Shown: positions 47,440 to 58,133, numbered from the stretch's first letter. The stretch: 64,000 nucleotides of DNA from Omphiscola glabra (GCA_964017045.1 OZ024795.1:52096350-52160349); one strand, 5' to 3'. Translations and numbers: made by a program. The notes: a model not told the origin generated them from the sequence alone.

Positions 47440-48010
47440 GAAATCTTCGGACGGCCAATTTACCCACTTCCCGTCGACCTACCGAGCTGAAACTCGGCAC
47501 ACGGACTCGTTGCAGATGACAAAACGCTCTGTCAAATTTTCAGCCCCGCCCCCTTAACCCCAAAAAAATCAAATTTTTTTCCCCCTAATTTTCGAAAGGG
47601 AAGATGAAGGAAATATGATGACGCTGATTTCACGAAATTTAATTCCCGATAACCGCGCTAAATCACATTCTTACACACACACACACAAAATCGCAAGTGC
47701 GTTTGGTGTGTAATATTTTCTTTTCTTTTTTTTTTTCTGAATTAGTTGGTGAAAGAAATCTGCGGTGTAAAAGCGGGTGTGTCATTAGAATATTAGTATA
47801 GTACAGGGGCGTGGAAAAAAAACGTGCGGTTGTGAGCCTTGGAAAAAAAAGATTGGGGTTGGGGGGGGGGGGTGTGTAGGACAGTAACTGGGATTCTTAT
47901 AAAGTGCTTCACTTGTAGGCATCTTTTTGAAATTCTTCAGCCCCCCCCCCCCTTTTTTCCCCAAATTGAATGATATTACATTATATAAAGGATTTATACG
48001 AACAACTTTG
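47440..48010 (+). repeat. Dispersed repeat DR-A, copy 2
   Basis: Homologous in order to 27085-27785, ending in the shared ggatttatacgaacaacttt. The segments expanded in the other two copies are single here. Contains CA, T, G and C homopolymers and microsatellites. Confidence 0.85.
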
Positions 48011-48169
48011 TTGACAGGGGTCGTCCAGAGTCAAATCAGCTAATGCTAACAAAATTGACAACGAGGCTTTCCTCGGATCACGTGATGGCTGAAAGGTTTT
48101 TAATTGTTCATAGCAATTTATGTCAGTCTTAACATTGATAATTCATGCACTCCACTTGAGTTTTTTATA

Positions 48170-49145
48170 TAACTGGGCGAAATATACTGGGTGCATGTGT
48201 TATAAATGTGCCAAATATACTGGGTACATATGTTCTAGCTGTGCCAAATATGCTGGAGATATATGTTCTAACTTTGCCAAATATACTGGGTACATATGTT
48301 CTAGCTGTGCTAAATATGCTGGGTGCATATGCTCTAACTGTGCCAAATATGCTGGCTACATATGTTCTAACTGTGCCAAATATACTGGTTACTTATGTTC
48401 CTACTATACCAAATACACTAAGAACATATTTGCTAACTGTGCCAAATACACTGGGTGCATATGTTCTAGCTGTGCCAAATACACTTGATACATAATATGT
48501 TCTAGCTGTGCCAAATACACTTGATACATAATATGTTCTAACTGTGCCAATACACTTGATACATAATATGTTCTAGCTGTGCCAAATACACTTGATACAT
48601 AATATGTTCTAACTGTGCCAAATACACTGGGTAAATATGTTCTAACTGTGCTAAATATACTGGGTACATATGTTCTAACTGTGCCAAATATACTGGGTAC
48701 ATAATATGTTCTAACTGTGCCAAATATACTGGGTGCATATGTTCTAACTATGCCAAATACACTGGGTGCATATGTTCTAACTGTGCCAAATATACTGGGT
48801 GCATATGTTCTAACTATGCCAAATACACTGGGTGCATATGTTCAAACTGTGCCAAATACACTGGGTGCATATGTTCTAACTGTGCCAAATACACTGGGTG
48901 CATATGTTCTAACTATGCCAAATACACTGGGTGCATATGTTCTAACTGTGCCAAATATACCTGGAACATATGGTCTAACTGTGCCAAATATTCTGGTTAC
49001 GTATGTTCTAACTGTGCCAAATACACTGGGTGAAATGTTCTCACTGTGCCAAATATATCTGGAACATATGGTCTAACTGTGCCAAATATTCTGGTTACGT
49101 ATCTTCTAACTGTTCCAAATACACTGGGTGCATAAAATGTTCTAG
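48170..49145. repeat. 33-bp tandem array
   Basis: About 29 copies, core tgttctaactgtgccaaata then cactgggtgcata, with 36-bp (cataata) variants at 48480-48710. Frames of 66-122 codons are artefacts. Confidence 0.96.
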
Positions 49146-49291
49146 CCGATTTGTTATGCAATTCGTCGATATAGTTTTTTGATAGTGGAGGTTTTATTGA
49201 ACGTGTTAACTAACATTTGGCATTTTGAATATCACAAAATTGTTACTTGACACATTTCAATGAAAAATTAAATTCTACTAGGTGGTTTATC

Positions 49292-49545
49292 CAGTGGCGT
49301 AGCGAGCTTAGCTCGCGCCCGGGGCACAATACCTTTTTAGCGCCCCTTAATACCTTTTTAGCGCCCCCCCCCATTCGAAAACCATACAATATTATAGTAA
49401 AATATACCATTTGGTGCCCCTTTGTGAGTAGCGCCCCTTTGTGAGTAGCGCCCCTTTGTGAGTAGCGCCCCTTTGTGAGTAGCGCCCCTTTGTGAGTAGC
49501 GCCCGGGGCATGATGCCCCCCTTGCCCCCCCTCACTACGCCACTG
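49292..49545. mobile_element. hAT element family D, copy 3, with internal 17-bp expansion
   Basis: A 254-bp element from cagtggcgtagcgagctt to cctcactacgccactg. Perfect 8-bp target-site duplications ggtttatc at 49284-49291 and 49546-49553. The segment ctttgtgagtagcgccc is repeated about five times at 49418-49505. Confidence 0.92.
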
Positions 49546-49553
49546 GGTTTATC

Positions 49554-50060
49554 CCTGTTTAGCAGAAGTTCTCATTATATATATATATATTACTTATGTT
49601 TTGTTGTTGCTGTTTTTGTATACATGTGTATCAAATAAACTTTTGAGAATGAGAAGGTGGGGGGGGGGGGGGAGAGAGAGAGGGAGAGAGAGAGAGAGGC
49701 GCCCAGGACGAAGCCTGAAAATGGCGACACCATCATTAAATGTAAAGAAAGTGCCGCCCTATTTTTGCGCCCCTTGACTTTGTGGCGTACATGGCATTTA
49801 ATTGTTTGAATTCACTATAAAGTTTTAAATACGATTTTCACGCCCCACTAGTGTTGGCCCCCGGGGCGAGTGCTTCCTTCTCACGGGGGAATATTCCCTT
49901 CCATAGTTCATTGTTTCAAAGTCACATTAACTCCGCCTTGGCCAGTCCCGAGACCAGGTGCCAAAGCAGGGTTTGGGGGGGGGGGGGGGGGGGCAGCTAC
50001 CTCACCTGACAAAAACAAATTGCTACAGTAATGTCAACATGAAGAAAAATAACACTTTAA
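49554..50060. other. Spacer with microsatellites and G runs
   Basis: TA repeat at 49577-49590, G run and GA repeat at 49660-49698, G run at about 49976-49993. The gcgcc-rich sequence at 49700-49870 may be a remnant of a longer family D relative, but I see no ends. Confidence 0.45.
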
Positions 50061-50064
50061 GCGT

Positions 50065-50665
50065 TGAGGGCTCTTCCTGATACATGATGGCCCTTCCTGG
50101 TACATGATGGCTCTTCCTGGTACATGAGGGCTCTTCCTGGTACATGATGGCCGTTCCTGATACGCAAGGGCTCTTTCTGATACATGATGGCTCTTCCTGA
50201 TACATGATGGCCGTTCCTGATACGCAAGGGCTCTTTCTGATACATTAGGGCTCTTCGTGATACATGATGGCTCTTCCTGATACACGAAGGCCCTTCCTGA
50301 TACGCGAGGGCTCTTCCTGATACATTATGGCTCTTCCTGATACATGATGGCTCTTCCTGATACACGAAGGCCCTTCCTGATACGCGAGGGCTCTTCCTGA
50401 TACATGATGGCTCTTCCTGATACATGATGGCCCTTCCTGTTACATGAGGCCCTTCCTGGTACATGGGGGCTCTTCCTGATACATGATGGCTCTTCCTGAT
50501 ACACGAAGGCCCTTCCTGATACGCGAGGGCTCTTCCTGATACATTAGGACTCTTCCTGATACATGATGGCCGTTCCTGATACATGATGGCTCTCCCTGAT
50601 ACATGATGGCTCTTTGCGACACATGAGGGCTCTTCTTGATACATGATGGCTTTTCTTTCCTCCAA
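50065..50665. repeat. 20-bp tandem array
   Basis: About 30 copies of tcttcctgatacatgatggc with cacgaagg, cgcgaggg and other variants. It stops about 50 bp before the retrotransposon tail. Confidence 0.96.
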
Positions 50666-50719
50666 GAAGAATTATGAAGCCTTGCGACCAAAGGCAGGTT
50701 GTACTGGGAGCGTTAACAC

Positions 50720-52995
50720 CGAGGAACGTTCAAGCCATGTACAAGACAGGAGAAAGAATATCTGGAAACGATATACCAGGAGCCTACAGCTGAACACATC
50801 ACAGGGGAAAAAATGGAGGTGGATAGGGCACACGTTCCGTGAACCCATAGATAACATAACCAGACAAGCCCTAACATGGAGGTGGATAGGGCACACGTTC
50901 CGTGAACTCATAGATAGCATCACCAGACAAGTCCTAACATGGAGGTGGATAGGGCACACGTTCCGTGAACTCATAGATAGCATCACCAGACAAGCCCTAA
51001 CATGGAGGTGGATAGGGCACACGTTCCGTGAACTCATAGACAGCATCACCAGACAAGCCCTAACATGGAGGTGGATAGGGCACACGTTCCGTGAACTCAT
51101 AGATAACATCACCAGACAAGCCCTAACATGGAGGTGGATAGGGCACACGTTCCGTGAACTCGTAGACAACATCACCAGACAAGCCCTAACATGGAGGTGG
51201 ATATGGCACACGTTCCGTGAACTCATAGACAACATCACCAGACAAGCCCTAACATGGAGGTGGATAGGGCACACGTTCCGTGAACTCATAGACAACATCA
51301 CCAGACAAGCCCTAACATGGAGGTGGATAGGGCACACGTTCCGTGAACTCATAGATAACATCACCAGACAAGCCCTAACATGGAGGTGGATAGGGCACAC
51401 GTTCCGTGAACTCATAGATAACATCAACAGACAAGTCCTAACATGGAGGTGGATAGGGCACACGTTCCGTGAACTCATAGACAACATCACCAGACAAGCC
51501 CTAACATGGAGGTGGATAGGGCACACGTTCCGTGAACTCATAGATAACATCAACAGACAAGTCCTAACATAGAGGTGGATAGGGCACACGTTCCGTGAAC
51601 ACATAGATAACATCACCAGACAAGCCCTAACATGGAGGTGGATAGGGCACACGTTCCGTGAACTCATAGATAGCATCACCAGACAAGCCCTAACATGGAG
51701 GTGGATAGGGCACACGTTCCGTGAACTCATAGATAACATCAACAGACAAGTCCTAACATGGAGGTGGATAGGGCACACGTTCCGTGAACTCATAGACAAC
51801 ATCACCAGACAAGCCCTAACATGGAGGTGGATAGGGCACACGTTCCGTGAACTCATAGACAACATCACCAGACAAGCCCTAACATGGAGGTGGATAGGGC
51901 ACACGTTCCGTGAACTCATAGATAACATCAACAGACAAGTCCTAACATAGAGGTGGATAGGGCACACGTTCCGTGAACACATAGATAACATCACCAGACA
52001 AGCCCTAACATGGAGGTGGATAGGGCACACGTTCCGTGAACTCATAGATAGCATCACCAGACAAGCCCTAACATGGAGGTGGATAGGGCACACGTTCCGT
52101 GAACTCATAGATAACATCAACAGACAAGTCCTAACATGGAGGTGGATAGGGCACACGTTCCGTGAACTCATAGACAACATCACCAGACAAGCCCTAACAT
52201 GGAGGTGGATAGGGCACACGTTCCGTAAACCCACAGATAACATCACCAGACACGCCCTAATATGGAGGTGGATAGGGCAAACGTTCCGTGAACCCACAGA
52301 TAACATCACTGGACAAGCCCTAACATGGAGGTGGATAGGGCACACGTTCCGTGAACTCATAGATAACATGAACAGACAAGTCCTAACATGGAGGTGGATA
52401 GGGCACACGTTCCGTGAACTCATAGTTAGCATCACCAGACAAGCCCTAACATGGAGGTGGATAGGGCACACGTTCCGTGAACTCATAGACAACATCACCA
52501 GACAAGCCCTAACATGGAGGTGGATAGGGCACACGTTCCAGGAACCCACAGATAACATCACCAGACAAGCCCTAACATGGAGGTGGATAGGGCACACGTT
52601 CCGTGAACCCACAGATAACATCACTAGACAAGCCCTAACATGGAGGTGGATAGGGCACACGTTCCGTGAACCCACAGATAACATCACTAGACAAGCCCTA
52701 ACATGGAGGTGGATAGGGCACACGTTCCGTGAACCCACAGATAACATCACTAGACAAGCCCTAACATGGAGGTGGATAGGGCACACGTTCCGTGAACCCA
52801 CAGATAACATCACTAGACAAGCCCTAACGGACTCCACAGGGAAGAAGGAAGAGACGACGGCCAAAGAATAAACGGAGACGCGAGCTAGAGGCAGGCACAC
52901 AAAGTACGGAATACACCTGGAAGCAGCTGGAAGGGAAAGTGCAGGATCGAGATGGACGGAAAATTCTTTTTAGACGGCCTAAAAGGGATAAGTAA
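50720..52995 (+). pseudogene. Non-LTR retrotransposon C-terminal region, interrupted by a 63-bp in-frame array
   Basis: Upstream of the array the plus strand reads IWKRYTRSLQL, then WRWIGHTFREPIDNITRQAL, the characteristic C-terminal motif of many animal non-LTR retrotransposon ORFs. That 21-codon segment is then repeated about 32 times. After the array, one base out of frame, it continues with the expected tail: PQGRRKRRRPKNKRRRELEA, then YTWKQLEGKVQDRDG, and a stop at 52993-52995. The order WIGHT, RQAL, PQG-basic, YTW matches the family. Catalytic RT domains are absent, so this is a dead fragment. Confidence 0.85.
50812..52828. repeat. 63-bp tandem array inside the retrotransposon frame
   Basis: About 32 copies, cores tggaggtggatagggcacac, gttccgtgaactcatagata and acatcaccagacaagcccta. 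Two units carry a tag stop. Blocks of neighbouring variants recur, for example the run from 51400 to 51600 again near 51720-51960. The minus strand is stop-free, which produces a spurious 742-codon frame (50672-52900). Confidence 0.98.
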
Positions 52996-52999
52996 GTAA

Positions 53000-53365
53000 T
53001 TAGGTAAGTGCGTGTCACGTGGTCTCAATTGTGAATTACTTAGTCTTAAAAATACCGTGCGTCATTGCCATGATGGCTCATAGCAGGTATAATGGATGGA
53101 ATATGTATCGCTGGTTGTTGAGTCTGCGACAGACGAAAGTACGAAGAATGCATAGGCTCTGACGTAGCTCAAAACCGTCTTTACAGCATCTATATATTAT
53201 CTCAGCGTCTTCAGTTTGAGGGTCTGGGTTGGGATGAGAGGGTTTGTGGTGAGAGGGTTTGGGGGCGAGGGGGTGTTCGGATTCGAAAAAGATTTTCAAG
53301 ACCAAGCATTTAAAAAATTCCGTCGCAGATGTTAACGGTAAAGTTTTTTGAGAAGAAAAATAAAG
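53000..53365. other. Unique spacer
   Basis: Nothing is recognised. Confidence 0.4.
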
Positions 53366-53370
53366 AGTTC

Positions 53371-53640
53371 GGGCAGACTGCTGTCATACATTTACCAGCA
53401 CCTCAAGAAGGGTTGTCATTGCCGGGCAGACTGCTGTCATACATTTACCAGCTTCTCAAGAAAGGTTGTCATTGCCGGGCAGACTGCTGTCATACATTTA
53501 CCAGCACCTCAAGAAAGGCTGTCATTGCCGGGCAGACTGCTGTCATACATTTACCAGCACCTCAAGAAAGGTTGTCATTGCCGGGCAGACTGCTGTCATA
53601 CATTTACAAGCACCTCAAGAAAATGTTGTCATTTCCAGCT
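53371..53640. repeat. 53-bp tandem array
   Basis: Five copies, cores gggcagactgctgtcataca and tttaccagcacctcaagaaa. Confidence 0.96.
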
Positions 53641-53811
53641 ATTATTTTATACAGGTGTTCCAAGACCCAGGGCAGGATTATCAATACCGTCTCCTGAGGC
53701 CAGAGATTATCCATACGGCAATCCTGAATCCTTAACGATTTGGACACTTTCATTCATTTGGTTCCATTGATTGATGTATGATTAATGTATGATTACAGGA
53801 TGGGTCTAGTT

Positions 53812-54008
53812 CAGCGGTTCTCAAAATGTGGGTCCCGACCCCTTTGGGGGTCGAACGACCCTCTCACAGGGGTCGCCTAAGACTATCGGTAAACACTTAT
53901 TCTTTACAGTTATGTGGTAGCAACGGACTTAATTTTGTGGTTGGGGGTCGCCACAACACGGGGAACTGAATTAAAGGGTCGCGGCATTAGTAAGGTTGAG
54001 AACCACTG
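53812..54008 (+). mobile_element. SPIN-like non-autonomous hAT element, copy 7
   Basis: A 197-bp element from cagcggttctcaaaatg to aaggttgagaaccactg. Perfect target-site duplications gtctagtt at 53804-53811 and 54009-54016. It is the best preserved copy, with gacccctttgggggtcgaac and gttgggggtcgccacaacac intact. Confidence 0.96.
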
Positions 54009-54016
54009 GTCTAGTT

Positions 54017-54930
54017 CATTAATTATTTATCTTTATTGCGACGTGAGCATTTTTAATTCGACCAATTCTATTCTTAGCATCAGCTCTTCCCCCCCCCCCC
54101 CCCACACACACTTTTTTTTGTTGCTGCTAGGGTCATAACGTTCAAAACAATAATATGAGTAGTTGCTTACGTAACAGAGAGAAGCGGGGGGTGGGGCGGG
54201 GGGGGGGGGGTCGCTCAATAAACACAGGATAAATAATACTACAATTTGTCATATCCTTTCAGCTGAGTGAAAAATTAAATCTAATAATATAAATAAAAGG
54301 AAATGTTTGAATAACCTTAGCTGACGCAGAAAATAAACACAGCATTTTTATTTATTTCTTTTAATTTACCTAAAAAGACATCTTTCTTTCTTTACGCTCG
54401 CTTTTTGAAACCTTGTTTTCAATCTTCCGGGCCGTTACGGGAGATCATCCGGTATTTCTTTTTTGTTTTCGTTTCTGTTTCTCCGAGTCATCGATTTACC
54501 TCCCCTGTGTCCGCGTTCAGCGTCATATTCCGTCATTTCCTTTAGGCAATCTATCCCCCCATAAACATTTGCCTTAAATTTGTTTTTGTTTTTTATGTCT
54601 ATTTGTTGTCTTTGCTGCTCCTTCTTGTCCATGTTGTGTTTGTTGAGGTGCTCTGAAAAAAATATTTAGATGACCGGAACTACATTCCCTATCCATGTAT
54701 AATGCAAACAACAACAAAAAAATGTGTTTTCATCTCATTCGTTCCCGGGAGGTATAAAAAATTAGGAGCTGTTTCCGAGTTGATAATTTCTAATTTTGTT
54801 CTCTTCGCGTCAACGAAACAAAAGATATTTTTTAAAAAAAAGCGAGATGTTGTAATGATGCACATGTCAAATGTAATTGTTTGTTGGGTTTGCTTGTTGT
54901 TTTTTGTTGTTGACGTGGTGCGAGTCACGT
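54017..54930. other. Unique AT-rich spacer with C/G runs
   Basis: C run at about 54090-54103 and G runs at 54185-54210. Short opposed frames at 54689-54959 have no domains. Confidence 0.4.
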
Positions 54931-54934
54931 TAAG

Positions 54935-55200
54935 TCGTAGATGTCAAGTTTTGTCGTAGATGTCAGGTTTTGTCGTAGATGTCAGGTTTTGTCGTAGATG
55001 TCAGGTTTTGTCGTAGATGTCAGGTTTTGTCGTAGATGTCAGGTTTTGTCGTAGATGTCAGGTTTTGTCGTAGATGTCAGGTTTTGTCGTAGATGTCAGG
55101 TTTTGTCGTAGATGTCAGGTTTTGTCGTAGATGTCAGGTTTTGTCGTAGATGTCAGGTTTTGTCGTAGATGTCAGGTTTTGTCATAGATGTCAAGTTTTG
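54935..55200. repeat. 19-bp tandem array
   Basis: About 14 copies of gtcgtagatgtcaggtttt, almost identical. Confidence 0.97.
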
Positions 55201-55562
55201 TCATAGATGTCAAGTTATATTACAGGTCGCTAGTTATTTCACAGATGTCAAAGTATATCACAAATGATAGCAATATCACAGATGTCAGGTTATATCACGA
55301 TGTCAAATTACATAACAAATGTCAAGTTATATCATATATATCTTGTTATATCACAGATGTCGAGTTGTATAGCAAATGTCATGCTATATCATAGATATCT
55401 AATTATATCACAGATGTCGAGTTGTATAACAAATGTCAAGTTATATCATATATATCTAGTTATATCACATATGTCAAGTTATATAAAAAATGTCAAGTTA
55501 TATCACATATGTCGAGTTATATCAAAAATGTCAAGTTATATCACAGATGTCGAGTTGCATCA
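55201..55562. repeat. Degenerate continuation of the 19-bp array
   Basis: About 19 diverged units of atatcacagatgtcaagtt; the gatgtca core links it to the homogeneous block on its left. Old edge, young core. Confidence 0.85.
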
Positions 55563-55659
55563 TACATCGTCTTGCGTTCGCATATTTTATTCCAATGTAA
55601 TGTTGTTATTTGGTTGTCTTTTTTAAGACGAACTCTGGACTATTGCCTGGAACAACGGC

Positions 55660-56535
55660 GAGAGAAAGTCTCTTCTGTCTTTTGAATGTTTCTGTGTGAG
55701 CGGTCTCCTGAGGCCAGAGAAAGTCTCTTCTGTTTATTGAATGCTTCTGTGTGAGCGGTCTCCTGAGGCCAGAGAAAGTCTCTTCTGTCTATTGAATGGT
55801 TCTGTGTGAGCGGTCTCCTGAGGCCAGAGAAAGTCTCTTCTGTTTATTGAATGGTTCTGTGTGAGCGGTCTCCTGAGGCCAGATAAAGTCTCTTCTGTTA
55901 TATTGAATGGTTCTGTGTGAGCGGTCTCCTGAGGCCAGAGAAAGTCTCTTATGTTTATTGAATGTTTCTGTGTGAGCGGTCTCCTGAGGCCAGAGAAAGT
56001 CTCTTATGTTTATTGAATGTTTCTGTGTGAGCGGTCTCCTGAGGCCAGAGAAAGTCTCTTATGTTTATTGAATGGTTCTGTGTGAGCGGTCTCCTGAGGC
56101 CAGAGAAAGTCTCTTATGTTTATTGAATGTTTCTGTGTGAGCGGTATCCTGAGGCCAGAGAAAGTCTCTTATGTTTATTGAATGTTTCTGTGAGCGGTCT
56201 CCTGAGGCCAGGGAAAGTCTCTTATGTTTATTGAATGTTTCTGTGTGAGCGGTCTCCTGAGGCCAGGGAAAGTCTCTTATGTTTATTGAATGTTTCTGTG
56301 TGAGCGGTCTCCTGAGGCCAGAGAAAGTCTCTTATGTTTATTGAATGTTTCTGTGTGAGCGATCTCCTGAGGCCAGGGAAAGTCTCTTATGTTTATTGAA
56401 TGTTTCTGTGTGAGCGGTCTCCTGAGGCCAGGGAAAGTCTCTTATGTTTATTGAATGTTTCTGTGTGAGCGGTCTCCAGAGTCCAAAAAAAGTCTCCTCT
56501 GTCTATTGAATGCTTATGTGTGAGTTGTCTCCAGA
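55660..56535. repeat. 55-bp tandem array
   Basis: About 16 copies, cores tgtgagcggtctcctgaggc, cagagaaagtctctt and tttattgaatg. Confidence 0.97.
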
Positions 56536-56575
56536 GTCGGATATCTATCTCGTTCTGCATAAGATCAGTTTAGGT

Positions 56576-56772
56576 CAGTGGTTCTCAACATTCCTTATGC
56601 CGCGACCCTTTAATGCATTTCCTCATGTTTTGGCGACTCCCATCCACAAAATTATGTTCGTTGCTACTTCATAACTTTAAATTATATGTGTTTTCCGATG
56701 GTGTTAGGCGACCCCTGCGAAAGGGTCGTTCGACCCTTGAAGGGGTCGCAACCCACAGGTTGAGAAACGCTG
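56576..56772 (-). mobile_element. SPIN-like non-autonomous hAT element, copy 8
   Basis: A 197-bp element from cagtggttctcaacattcc to ggttgagaaacgctg. Perfect target-site duplications gtttaggt at 56568-56575 and 56773-56780. Confidence 0.95.
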
Positions 56773-56780
56773 GTTTAGGT

Positions 56781-57604
56781 CTTCCGCTGTTTTTAGTCAC
56801 ATGACGTACATCTAAATGCTGTCCTGGTAAGTAAGCGTGAAGCTGGTCTACAGAAATATCCAAGTTCTCTAGCAGCATGTATGTGATGTTTCTGAGGGCG
56901 GGGGAGGAAGGGGGTAGTGCTAATCACTCCCAATCGGTTTGGTATCTTTTCCTTTGGGAACTGACTTTGTAACCTATCCTGGATTCATCTTAGGCTTTGT
57001 CATGAAAACGACCACTGGCCGTCGAATATCTCCAGGGCCACCAGAGACAATCTTACCATATTAAAACATCTGAACCACCAATTACCATAAATTAACTTCT
57101 GTACCACCACTTCCCATAAGTCAACATCGGGACCACCACTTACCATAAATCAACTTCTGGACCACCACGTACCGTATATCATCATCAGGTCCACCGTTGA
57201 CAACATTATGTCACGAGGACAACCACCGACAACCACTGAGAAGCTTACAGCCAAAGATTGCCAAAAATCTACCTGCGATGGGAGATAAAGTTCATTTTCT
57301 GCACCATTGCAACGAGCGTTCACTTTTCAAGATGACTAGGATAATGGCCCGCGTGCAGCGCATGCGTCATTAACTTCCCACTTGCTCGAGGTAACCAAAC
57401 GTTAAACGCCCGGCTCGCCTTGCATATAGCACCTTGGGGCTTAGCTGTCCCGCCGTTGTCTCGTACCGAGCGACTACCCGACGAGGAAAGCAGATCTTTG
57501 CACTTCGTGGTTGCGTGGAGAAACCAGCCGTGTGTTGCCCTTGTTGATAAGAAAACTATAAGCTGAGGTTACACCGAGGAATGTGAATCATATGGCGTCT
57601 TTTG
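56781..57604. other. Unique spacer
   Basis: A weak repeat of accaccacttaccataaatc-like sequence lies at 57050-57190. GC-richer sequence follows at 57330-57540. No gene recognised. Confidence 0.45.
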
Positions 57605-57935
57605 TTACATTACTATTGATAATGAAAAGGATGATGATGATATTAATGATAATATGATGATGATAATGATAATATACTAATAATGATGGTGATGATCATG
57701 ATAATGATGATGGAGTAATGAAATTGATGATGCTTGTAATGATGATGATGAAAATGAGATGATGCTATTAATGATCATAATGATGATAATAATGATGATA
57801 ATAAGTGTAATATTATTGTTTTGGATGATAAGATGGTGATTATGAGGATCATGATGAGGATTATTATTAATCTTATGATCACTATGATCATGATAAAGAT
57901 GATGATGATGACATTAATGACGATATCCTTCGGCA
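57605..57935. repeat. GAT/AAT trinucleotide-rich microsatellite
   Basis: Imperfect gatgatgataatgat repeats with scattered substitutions. Confidence 0.9.
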
Positions 57936-58006
57936 ATAACATTAATCGCGAACAGTTATTTTTTTAAAACTACTTTCAATTTCTTGTTATTTCTTTATAT
58001 GTCCCG

Positions 58007-58036
58007 TCTGCTGAGGAAGGCTCTTGGCCGAAACAT
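58007..58036 (+). other. Hammerhead-like core or Penelope-like element motif
   Basis: ctgagga at 58011-58017 fits the ribozyme core CUGANGA. It is followed by a possible short hairpin (ggc, loop tcttg, gcc) and then gaaac at 58030-58034. This arrangement recurs in Penelope-like retroelements. I cannot fold a complete stem I and stem III, so activity is not supported. A more decayed relative (ttgataaaggcgttgacc) lies at 31593-31610. Confidence 0.35.
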
Positions 58037-58133
58037 TCTTCTTTTATTGTCCCGTCTTTCTGGTGCAAGCTTCCACAGACCTTGTTCCACTATTTAATTC
58101 CCATCTTCCCATCTTCTTTTTCTTCTTTGTAAT

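Noticed and set aside
50672..52900. A 742-codon minus-strand open frame with 21-residue repeats
   Set aside because: It is the antisense of the 63-bp array, whose plus strand carries the real retrotransposon homology. The minus frame is open only because the unit has no antisense stop.
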